Positions 1-5,623 of a stretch of 5,853 nucleotides of DNA are shown here, one piece after another. How positions within the stretch are numbered: the stretch's first letter is position 1; every line of letters starts with the position of its first letter. The notes beneath the pieces are model-generated. The model made no database searches, was not told the DNA's origin, and saw nothing but the letters and a program-made list of their open reading frames with translations. The stretch lies in the NCBI GenBank assembly GCA_028689175.1, contig JAQTWS010000037.1, forward strand, positions 1 through 5,853, in the 5' to 3' direction. The translations under genes and the position numbers were made by a program. This stretch comes from Minisyncoccota bacterium (GTDB lineage: Bacteria; Patescibacteriota; Minisyncoccia; Minisyncoccales; Minisyncoccaceae).

Positions 1-2825
1 AAATAATAGTTTGCGTCAATATCAATTTTAACATTGTCTTTTGAAGTATATTCTTCTTTATCTGTATTTAATTTTACTTCAAAAGCTGCTGGAACATATT
101 CTTGAACGTCAAAATATGAACAAATATTCATCACACAAACACTATAATTTCCAAGCGGTGCGTCATTTGCTAAAATAAAATCTGTATTGATTGTTCCAAA
201 TTTATCTAAAGTAAGGTCTGTTTTAAAAATTTCATCCCATTTAGAATTTCTAACGCTTAAGCTAACTTTGTTTTCAGGCATTTCATAATCTCCATCGTAA
301 CCAAGCCTTAAAATACCTTTAATATTAACCTTATCTCCTGGTCTGTATATTGGCTTATCTTGATATATATAGAATTTTTTAACATTAATTGCAGAACTTG
401 CATAATTAAGCTCGCTTTCGTATCTTTGAATAATAGTGCTGTCTTCTCCATTTTTAATCACGACTGCTTTTAAACCATAAATTGGAGAAACTAGAGAAAC
501 TCCCTCACTATTTGTAGCTCCTACTTTTTTATACTCTCCTGATTCGTAATAATAATAAATATCAGCATTAGCAACAACTTCTCCTGTAACCATATCTGAA
601 ACAAAATAAATATTTTTAAGAGAGCTTAATTGAATCTCTGTCATTTTTGGTGTGTAATAGGAAGCAGGAGTAATTCTTTTTTCACCCACAGCCATATTAG
701 TCACTGTTAAAAAAGTAACGGGTGTATACTTATCTAGTAAAGGATGAGACATTAAAATAGCATAATTACCTATAGGATTTTCATAAAATTCTTTGATGTC
801 TATATTGAAATAATTATTAATCCAATATTTGGAAGGTAGTTCTATTCTTTTGCTTTGTAATTCCCTACAAACATTTTTATTAAAATTAGTATTATATCTT
901 TTATTGAAATTATCTGCAAAAACACGTTCATCCATCTTGCAAACACTAACGTCAACATACAAAATATTTTTTGTTCCAAAAGCTAGTTTTGTATTTGAAG
1001 GAGAGGTAATGCTATAGTTTTGCTGCATTGGAAATGCAATTACATAATCAGATTCCATTTTCTTTGTTGTAATCTCCTTATTAAAAATTTCCTTATTGCC
1101 AAAAATATCTTGAATATCAAATTCAAAATTATAATTTGTTTCAGGCATTAGCCCCACATAAACAGATGTTTTAAAAGGCGTCTCTCCTGTACAAACATCG
1201 TAGTTATAAAAATATGATTTTCCAAAAGAAAAAATTTCATAATCTAAATCTGCTTTTATCCTATCTTTAAGCTCATTTTTTTCAGGTTGAAGTAATGGAT
1301 TATTAGAGCAAAGTGTAATATACTGAAGGTCTTTATTGCTTACGTTTACTTTTAAAGGTTTATATACATAAATATTTTGATTAATATCTTCCGCATTAAT
1401 TTTAAGACCACTTTCATTTATAATATCTTTCAAGGTAATATTAATAGTATCCCCTATCTTAATTTTAGAATCATCGAATTCGATTATTATTCTTTTTTTA
1501 TCCTCTATTTTTTGACAGCTTGCATCTGATAAAGAGCGCCATTCTTCAGTACATTTCTCTCCGTATCTAATATTCTTAATATTAAAAGAAGAATTTATTC
1601 TACTTTTTGAAATATTGATATCTTCATAAAAATCAATTAAAAGTTGTCCTTTTGGATCAAATAAATCTATTGTTGCATAGAATGAACGAGGAGAGTTTGC
1701 GCTCCATGATTTAACAATAGAAGTAGTCTTGAAACTAATTTCTCTTTTTTCCTCTAAATTTATATCTCCTTCTAGGGGATAAACTTTTTTAATTGAAAGT
1801 TTGTAATCTTTTTCAAAATCCCAAAGTTCGTTTCTATTAAAACGATCTCTCTTATTATATATTTCTATTACTGACTTATCTAATTCTTCATCTTTTTTAG
1901 CGTTATTAAACAAAGAGGAAAAAAAGCTGGTTACAGTTTTTTCTTTGTCTCCTTTATATTTAGCCACAAAATCTATTTGATCACTATCTTTAAAAAGATT
2001 AATCTCCTTAATTGTTTTGTTTAAGTCAACTGGTTGATTAAAGTATATTCTTATTGGCTCATTATATACAACATTTTTTAAATAATTTTGTGTTGCGCTT
2101 AAATATCTTAAATTCTGACTTGTGAAGTGAATTTCTTTTCCTTGAATAGGAAGTCCATCCATTGATATAAATCCAGGATTTACTTTTACTGTATAATGGG
2201 ATGATTTTTGAAGCTCCCCTCCTGGTATAAACTGCAGCGTGTTTGTGCTTATCCATTTAAACTTTCCCTCTGTTACTGGGTGAATTTCAACTGGAATATT
2301 TTGATCTTCCAATTCTTCTAATGTGGTTAAAGGAACAATCGGTCTGTTAAAAACAATTGTAATTTTGCTATCTGCAGCAGCTTCGCTTCCATCTAAAGGA
2401 AAAATATTCACAATCTCTGGATCTTCCACAGAAAGAAAATAGGCTTGCATTGTTTTATTTTCTCCTAAATCAAGCTTTAAAGAATAATGCCTATTTAAAG
2501 CCAATTTATCTTTTGGTTTGAATAAAATAAAATCATCTTCTTCGCTTGCAAGAACACTAAAAAATGATTGCTTTTTTTCACTCATCCAATCACCTTCAAT
2601 TACAGGATCAAAACTAATATTATTTTTAGCAGTTTCTTTATCTACACCTTTCGGTAAATAAATTTTAATTGGGGCAGATTGAGATATTTTTTCAGGAACT
2701 AAATTATAGCCTCTTTGATATTTTTCGCTTTCAATAGGATTTTTTTGCAACAATAAAGCAACAAAGATAATACCAATTAAGACTAAAAAAACTTTTAAAA
2801 ATTTTTTGAAGGTGTTTTTTTCCAT
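1..2825 (-). CDS. Bacterial alpha-2-macroglobulin family protein, N-terminal 941 residues (3' end outside window)
   Basis: Seen: one uninterrupted minus-strand frame from the ATG at 2825 to the window edge. Residues 1-8 are polar and basic; residues 9-26 form one hydrophobic membrane segment with no lipobox cysteine, so the protein is probably anchored and exported. Residues 155-185 contain a VFNRPIVPL stretch followed by a W-x-x-x-N-T-L-Q-F pattern, typical of the first macroglobulin domain of bacterial members. Residues 746-755 (VTGEVVANAD) precede the MG2 signature DKPIYRPGD at 823-831 and KGILR just after it; VQEYVPAAFEV (907-917) is the usual MG2/MG3 junction. Eight cysteines (425, 437, 506, 545, 629, 653, 897, 902) suggest disulfides. 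Family knowledge: these proteins trap proteases via a bait region and often a CLEQ thioester, in chains of about 1,500-1,900 residues; those parts are not visible. The start lies one base after the mltG stop with no Shine-Dalgarno, so translational coupling is inferred. Family assignment is secure; thioester status is unknown. Confidence 0.92.
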   Translation of the reverse strand, partial: MEKNTFKKFLKVFLVLIGIIFVALLLQKNPIESEKYQRGYNLVPEKISQSAPIKIYLPKGVDKETAKNNISFDPVIEGDWMSEKKQSFFSVLASEEDDFILFKPKDKLALNRHYSLKLDLGENKTMQAYFLSVEDPEIVNIFPLDGSEAAADSKITIVFNRPIVPLTTLEELEDQNIPVEIHPVTEGKFKWISTNTLQFIPGGELQKSSHYTVKVNPGFISMDGLPIQGKEIHFTSQNLRYLSATQNYLKNVVYNEPIRIYFNQPVDLNKTIKEINLFKDSDQIDFVAKYKGDKEKTVTSFFSSLFNNAKKDEELDKSVIEIYNKRDRFNRNELWDFEKDYKLSIKKVYPLEGDINLEEKREISFKTTSIVKSWSANSPRSFYATIDLFDPKGQLLIDFYEDINISKSRINSSFNIKNIRYGEKCTEEWRSLSDASCQKIEDKKRIIIEFDDSKIKIGDTINITLKDIINESGLKINAEDINQNIYVYKPLKVNVSNKDLQYITLCSNNPLLQPEKNELKDRIKADLDYEIFSFGKSYFYNYDVCTGETPFKTSVYVGLMPETNYNFEFDIQDIFGNKEIFNKEITTKKMESDYVIAFPMQQNYSITSPSNTKLAFGTKNILYVDVSVCKMDERVFADNFNKRYNTNFNKNVCRELQSKRIELPSKYWINNYFNIDIKEFYENPIGNYAILMSHPLLDKYTPVTFLTVTNMAVGEKRITPASYYTPKMTEIQLSSLKNIYFVSDMVTGEVVANADIYYYYESGEYKKVGATNSEGVSLVSPIYGLKAVVIKNGEDSTIIQRYESELNYASSAINVKKFYIYQDKPIYRPGDKVNIKGILRLGYDGDYEMPENKVSLSVRNSKWDEIFKTDLTLDKFGTINTDFILANDAPLGNYSVCVMNICSYFDVQEYVPAAFEVKLNTDKEEYTSKDNVKIDIDANYY

Positions 2826-2826
2826 A

Positions 2827-3795
2827 TTAGTTATCTAAATATTTAAATTTATTAATAATGTGTTCGTTAAAATTTTTACTAAAAATTGTTTCACCATTTT
2901 TATCGCTTAAATAGAACCAATAATCAGTATACTTTGGATAAATTGCCGCTTTTATACTTTCTATTCCAGGATTGCAAATTGGACCAATTGGAAGTCCACT
3001 CCTCTCATATGTATCATACAGTATTTTTTTATTTTGAGCCAGAAAATATAAGGAAGTGCTATCAACCTCAAGAAGCATGCCATTTTTTAATCTTTTCCAT
3101 AAAATCCCTGAGACTATTTCTTTGTCTTCATATAAAATAACTTCTTTTTCAACCATTGAAGCCATGATAATTACTTCAAAAATTGTTTTACCTTGCTTTT
3201 CAATTTCTTCTCTAAATTCTTTTGTTAGTTTTTTATCAAGGTTAGACAATACTTGATCAATTATTGCCTCTTCTGAATCAATCTCATAAGTATCAGGAAA
3301 AAAATATCCTTCAAGTCCAGCTACCAAGGGCTTATCTTTTAAAAAAGAATATTTTTCCTTAAGCGCGAGATCGTCCTCTTCTTTTAAATACAAATATTTG
3401 TTTAAAAATTTTTGCTTATCTGATATTCCCTTGAGCCTACTTATTTCATTAAGAGTAAATCCGGGAATAATAGTTACGAAATCTATTTGTTTTTCGCCTT
3501 TAATAAATATATTTAATATCTCTTGATTGCTAATACCTTGGCTTAAATAATATTTGCCTGCCTTTAATTTAGTATAATTTTTATCTTTAAAACTTTCTAT
3601 TAAAAAAAGTATTTTACTTTTTATGTGTCCACTATTTTTTAAATTGTTTACAATTTGAAAAACATTTTCTCCTCGTTTAATTTTAAAAAGTTCGTCCTCG
3701 TAATTATTAAAAATAGGAAAATCAAAAATAAGGAGGATTATAAAAAAAATCATCACTAACAGAAATATTAATTTATTTCTTTTAAGACCCATCAT
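2827..3795 (-). CDS. mltG: Endolytic murein transglycosylase MltG (YceG-like)
   Basis: MltG cleaves nascent glycan strands at the outer face of the inner membrane, releasing 1,6-anhydroMurNAc ends and limiting glycan length. Seen: 322 residues, near the usual 330-350. There is a short basic N-terminus, a membrane helix at about residues 9-25, and a LysM-like segment around 35-60 (IKRGENVFQIVNNL). The YceG core has EGYFFPDTY at 162-170 and MASMVEKE at 211-218. By alignment with the E. coli motif ASIVEKE, Glu216 is the catalytic glutamate. The C-terminal part holds SGLPIGPICNPG (266-277), IKAAIYP and a WFYLSD stretch, all standard. The usual Q-x-D reads E243-V-D245 here, a mild deviation. Two adjacent ATG codons (3795 and 3792) could both serve as start; neither has a Shine-Dalgarno. 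The gene is first in a unit with the alpha-2-macroglobulin gene and divergent from the gene at 3881. Confidence 0.95.
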   Translation of the reverse strand: MMGLKRNKLIFLLVMIFFIILLIFDFPIFNNYEDELFKIKRGENVFQIVNNLKNSGHIKSKILFLIESFKDKNYTKLKAGKYYLSQGISNQEILNIFIKGEKQIDFVTIIPGFTLNEISRLKGISDKQKFLNKYLYLKEEDDLALKEKYSFLKDKPLVAGLEGYFFPDTYEIDSEEAIIDQVLSNLDKKLTKEFREEIEKQGKTIFEVIIMASMVEKEVILYEDKEIVSGILWKRLKNGMLLEVDSTSLYFLAQNKKILYDTYERSGLPIGPICNPGIESIKAAIYPKYTDYWFYLSDKNGETIFSKNFNEHIINKFKYLDN

Positions 3796-3798
3796 CTA

Positions 3799-3828
3799 AA
3801 TATAATAACATATAACTAATCTTAACAA
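3799..3828 (-). promoter_or_regulatory. Candidate mltG promoter, possibly giving a leaderless mRNA
   Basis: On the minus strand TTGTTA (3823-3828) and TATATT (3799-3804) are separated by 18 bases, resembling -35 and -10 boxes. The -10 ends only three bases before the ATG at 3795, so the expected transcription start falls at or next to the start codon. That fits the absence of a ribosome-binding site. Such matches are easy to find in AT-rich DNA, so this is tentative. Confidence 0.35.
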
Positions 3829-3850
3829 AAGCCTAAAATTATGATATTAA
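3822..3850 (+). promoter_or_regulatory. Candidate promoter of the 3881 gene
   Basis: TTAACA (3822-3827, five of six to the -35 consensus) is followed after 17 bases by TATTAA (3845-3850, four of six). A TGA triplet directly in front of the latter makes an extended -10. The predicted start lies near 3857, leaving a leader of about 24 bases that contains the GGAGG. Its -35 overlaps the candidate mltG -35 on the other strand. It is moderately supported by spacing and position only. Confidence 0.4.
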
Positions 3851-3868
3851 TTAAGTAGAGTCTTTATT

Positions 3869-3873
3869 GGAGG
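3869..3873 (+). promoter_or_regulatory. Shine-Dalgarno site fixing a TTG start
   Basis: GGAGG lies seven bases before the TTG at 3881 and is the only strong Shine-Dalgarno seen in the window. It fixes the start at TTG; no in-frame ATG exists at a comparable distance. Confidence 0.8.
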
Positions 3874-3880
3874 AAAGAAG

Positions 3881-4336
3881 TTGCAAGAAGAAAGATTGTA
3901 TGAAACAAAAGACGAAAAAGAACTTAGAAAAAAATTAGAAAGATTTAAAAAGAACCCTTCTATATCCTGCTTTAATCACCTAAAATATATTATTGAAAAT
4001 TGTAAAAATACAAGCCTATTAAGGTATTTAGCAACAGAAATCGCCCAAAACGGAAGCCTTGATAGTCTAGAGCCCCTAATTGCTGATAACATTTACACAC
4101 CGCCCCATATTCTTGCAAAACTAGCCTTAAGTAAAAATCCAATCTCAAGAGCATATGTAGCCCTTAACTTAGAAACACCCCTTAGTAGCATCGAATTATT
4201 AAAAAAAGATGAAAATGAATTTATTCGCATTATTGCAATCAAAAATCCAAAATTGCCGAAGAAAGGATTTTTTGCGAAAATTTTTGAAAAGCTATCTAGT
4301 TTTATAAACTCCTTAAAGTGTTTATTAGGGTTTTAA
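3881..4336 (+). CDS. Small helical-repeat protein resembling leucine-rich repeat variant (LRV) proteins
   Basis: Seen: 151 residues starting at TTG behind a well-placed GGAGG. Residues 1-25 are highly charged (many Lys and Glu) and probably helical. Residues 30-70 look like an alpha-helical hairpin region. Two repeats of period 26 follow. T73-P74 begins TPPHILAKLALSKNP and T99-P100 begins TPLSSIELLKKDENE, and R90/R116, N96/N122 and P100/P126 fall in register. This T-P-x-x-I/L-L ... D/N-x-x-x-x-R-x-x-x-A pattern resembles LRV or HEAT-like alpha-solenoids, known mainly as protein-binding scaffolds. The C-terminus (129-151, GFFAKIFEKLSSFIN then SLKCLLGF) is amphipathic to hydrophobic and could attach to a membrane. 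There is no signal peptide, so it is probably cytoplasmic. It is divergent from mltG and convergent with the cysteine-rich gene region. It is certainly coding; repeat class is a judgement by eye, and no specific function can be named. Confidence 0.85.
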   Translation: MQEERLYETKDEKELRKKLERFKKNPSISCFNHLKYIIENCKNTSLLRYLATEIAQNGSLDSLEPLIADNIYTPPHILAKLALSKNPISRAYVALNLETPLSSIELLKKDENEFIRIIAIKNPKLPKKGFFAKIFEKLSSFINSLKCLLGF

Positions 4337-4343
4337 TAAAAAA

Positions 4344-4365
4344 GAGCATGAACTTAATCATGCTC
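4344..4365. terminator. Bidirectional hairpin terminator between convergent units
   Basis: GAGCATGA (4344-4351) and TCATGCTC (4358-4365) form a perfect 8-bp stem with a 6-base loop. On the plus strand it follows the stop of the 3881 gene by seven bases and is trailed by GTTTTATATA. On the minus strand it is followed by a run of six T, the better terminator direction. A near copy lies at 4548-4569. Confidence 0.75.
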
Positions 4366-4377
4366 GTTTTATATAAT

Positions 4378-4485
4378 TTAATAGCAACCTATTTCTTTAA
4401 CGATTGCGTTATCACAAACGATGTTTTGGGCACACACATATATGGCGGTTTTTCTAAAAATATGAATTAGAAAGCTTAAATTGCT
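4378..4485 (-). pseudogene. Decayed duplicate of the C-terminal end of the cysteine-rich exported protein gene
   Basis: Read on the minus strand, the frame ending at TAA (4378-4380) encodes CAQNIVCDNAIVKEIGCY (4434 down to 4381). The intact neighbour ends CGTNDYCSN, six extra residues (RRYYYY), then ASVTEIGCY. Apart from that six-residue gap, 11 of 18 positions are identical, including three cysteines, two asparagines and the terminal E-I-G-C-Y. Upstream of 4434 the similarity fades, and an in-frame TAA at 4486-4488 closes the frame. No ATG lies inside and no Shine-Dalgarno was seen, so it is not an expressible gene by itself. A hairpin like that behind the intact gene follows it. The best reading is a remnant of a tandem paralogue or an unexpressed alternative 3' end. 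Confidence 0.7.
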
Positions 4486-4510
4486 TTACAAACAATTCTT
4501 TAAAATGATT

Positions 4511-4531
4511 ATTTTGTTCATAAAACAAAAT
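4511..4531. other. AT-rich inverted repeat in the gap
   Basis: ATTTTGTT (4511-4518) and AACAAAAT (4524-4531) can pair as 8 bp around a 5-base loop. With one bulged base, three more pairs can form outside. It lies between the remnant and the hairpin behind the intact gene. No T-run follows on either strand, and its low GC makes it weak, so any function is uncertain. Confidence 0.3.
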
Positions 4532-4547
4532 CAATGATTTGGGTTTT

Positions 4548-4569
4548 AAGCATGATTAATATCATGCTT
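4548..4569. terminator. Hairpin behind the cysteine-rich gene, near copy of the 4344 hairpin
   Basis: AAGCATGA (4548-4555) pairs with TCATGCTT (4562-4569); one extra T-A pair closes the loop, giving 9 bp. It lies seven bases past the TAA of the 4577-5452 gene in reading direction. On that strand the following bases are AAAACCC, not T, so it is a poor intrinsic terminator there. In the plus direction GTTTATTTT follows. It shares the core GCATGA...TCATGC and flanking GGGTTTTA with the hairpin at 4344-4365. Confidence 0.55.
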
Positions 4570-4576
4570 GTTTATT

Positions 4577-5452
4577 TTAGTAACAACCGATTTCGGTAAC
4601 AGAGGCATAATAATAATATCGGCGATTTGAACAATAATCGTTAGTGCCACAGAATTCATTGTTACTCATCGTTCCAATACATCGATTACAATAAAGACTT
4701 TCTATTCCTGTATTTGACCAAGCATGAGAACCTGTGTAGTAATAAGGACCACTGGGTGCAGATGCAGAAATTGGAAATGGTGATTGGCCAGGAACTGTTG
4801 TACTCCAATTTTTATACTGATCCCAACCCCCTGGACAAGTCGCACTATTGAATTTACATATTCTTACATTATTTTCAACTATAACAGGCTGCCCTCCCCA
4901 AATACGGCATTGCTCCTCTGTATGATGTTTATCAAATAAAGGTTGCTCTATTTGCACACAAATAACAGCATCGCTGTCACACGAAACATTAGAACTGACC
5001 CATGTATTTGTAGAAACACAATGCTTCATTATTATAATAGAATCTGCTTCTAAACAAGATGGGTTTTGTTTGTCTGCAATATAAACTAAATTAGATAAAG
5101 AAACGGCTTTTTCAACATTTCCGAACAAACCATCAATATATCCTTTGGTTGCAATATGATTATTTTTAGTTGGGTTAGCTGCTGATATCGTGCCGGATAC
5201 GATGCTATCCCCACTAGGATTAATATAATAAGGACAATTCCCTGTTGATGGATCATCACAAGTATCTCCATCGTACATCATTGGAAAAATTAATGGTCCA
5301 TATTTTTCTTGAAAATTACTGCTAGTATTTAATGGAGCTGTATATCCACTAGGCATATTAGTTGTTGGCTCAGACCAGCTATATACTATAAAAGATAAAG
5401 CAAGGAATAATATTGCTGATAGTGAAAAGATTAAAGTTTTTTGCTTGTTCAT
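4577..5452 (-). CDS. Exported cysteine-rich surface protein with tail-fibre-like motif, Patescibacteria-type
   Basis: Seen: 291 residues. The N-terminus has Lys3/Lys5 and a hydrophobic stretch at 7-24, followed by YSWSEPT. This is a signal peptide or anchor, not a type III prepilin signal. Then come APLNTSS (39-45) and GTISAANPTKNNHIATKGYIDG (87-108), whose ending resembles the N-H-x-A-T-K-x-Y-V-D linker common in phage tail fibres and in exported proteins of Patescibacteria. Residues 130-291 are rich in Cys, Trp, Tyr and Asn. There are 14 cysteines in total (65, 73, 133, 145, 158, 165, 182, 199, 206, 255, 258, 268, 274, 290), consistent with disulfide-stabilised modules; CPGGW (206-210) and TGSHAWSN (240-247) are recognisable blocks. 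Inference: a cell-surface or pilus-associated adhesin-like protein, with the C-terminal region the likely ligand-facing part. The ATG at 5452 has no Shine-Dalgarno but begins a good export signal. A decayed copy of its 3' end lies downstream. Coding status is near certain; exact function is unknown. Confidence 0.88.
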   Translation of the reverse strand: MNKQKTLIFSLSAILFLALSFIVYSWSEPTTNMPSGYTAPLNTSSNFQEKYGPLIFPMMYDGDTCDDPSTGNCPYYINPSGDSIVSGTISAANPTKNNHIATKGYIDGLFGNVEKAVSLSNLVYIADKQNPSCLEADSIIIMKHCVSTNTWVSSNVSCDSDAVICVQIEQPLFDKHHTEEQCRIWGGQPVIVENNVRICKFNSATCPGGWDQYKNWSTTVPGQSPFPISASAPSGPYYYTGSHAWSNTGIESLYCNRCIGTMSNNEFCGTNDYCSNRRYYYYASVTEIGCY

Positions 5453-5489
5453 ATGGTTTAATTTTTATTGATTATTTTTGATTAATTAA

Positions 5490-5519
5490 AATATACCATA
5501 TTATATACAGAAAACGCAA
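5490..5519 (-). promoter_or_regulatory. Candidate promoter of the cysteine-rich protein gene
   Basis: On the minus strand TATATT (5490-5495) is preceded directly by TGG, an extended -10. TTGCGT (5514-5519) lies 18 bases further upstream as a partial -35. A perfect TATAAT (5500-5505) overlaps this region and is an alternative -10, but lacks a good -35. The leader would be about 30-45 bases. No ribosome-binding site is evident before the ATG at 5452. Confidence 0.45.
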
Positions 5520-5593
5520 GTGAATTTTGGTTAATTTTTTTATTGCGTTCTTGTATAAAAAATCTAAAACTCTCACAATAATCTTAACAACAA

Positions 5594-5616
5594 AAAAGAG
5601 GGCTTTGCCCTCTTTT
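5594..5616 (-). terminator. Strong intrinsic terminator of the SIMPL-family gene
   Basis: AAAAGAGGGC (5594-5603) and GCCCTCTTTT (5607-5616) form a perfect 10-bp stem with a 3-base loop. On the minus strand it starts seven bases after the TAA at 5624, and the T-run continues past the stem. It separates this gene from the cysteine-rich gene, which therefore probably has its own promoter. Confidence 0.88.
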
Positions 5617-5623
5617 ATTGTAA

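Noticed and set aside
829..1017. Plus-strand open frame inside the alpha-2-macroglobulin gene
   Set aside because: It lies opposite a continuous 941-codon frame with recognisable domains; its translation is a low-complexity Leu/Ser shadow.
2062..2256. Minus-strand frame starting with ATG inside the alpha-2-macroglobulin gene
   Set aside because: It is a different frame within the same gene, with no ribosome-binding site and no recognisable motifs.
2811..2825. Run of seven A just after the alpha-2-macroglobulin start, a possible phase-variation tract
   Set aside because: Seven A is unremarkable in DNA this AT-rich and the frame is intact.
2886..3256. Two plus-strand open frames opposite mltG
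   Set aside because: They are antisense shadows of the MltG catalytic region, whose motifs are unambiguous.
5086..5271. Minus-strand open frame overlapping the cysteine-rich gene
   Set aside because: It is an out-of-frame overlap within a gene that has an export signal and conserved motifs.
5513..5549. Inverted repeat AACGCAA / TTGCGTT, centres 30 bases apart, upstream of the cysteine-rich gene and overlapping its candidate -35
   Set aside because: It could be an operator, but a 7-bp inverted match in a 170-base gap is not far from chance and TTGCGTT also occurs elsewhere (4404-4410).
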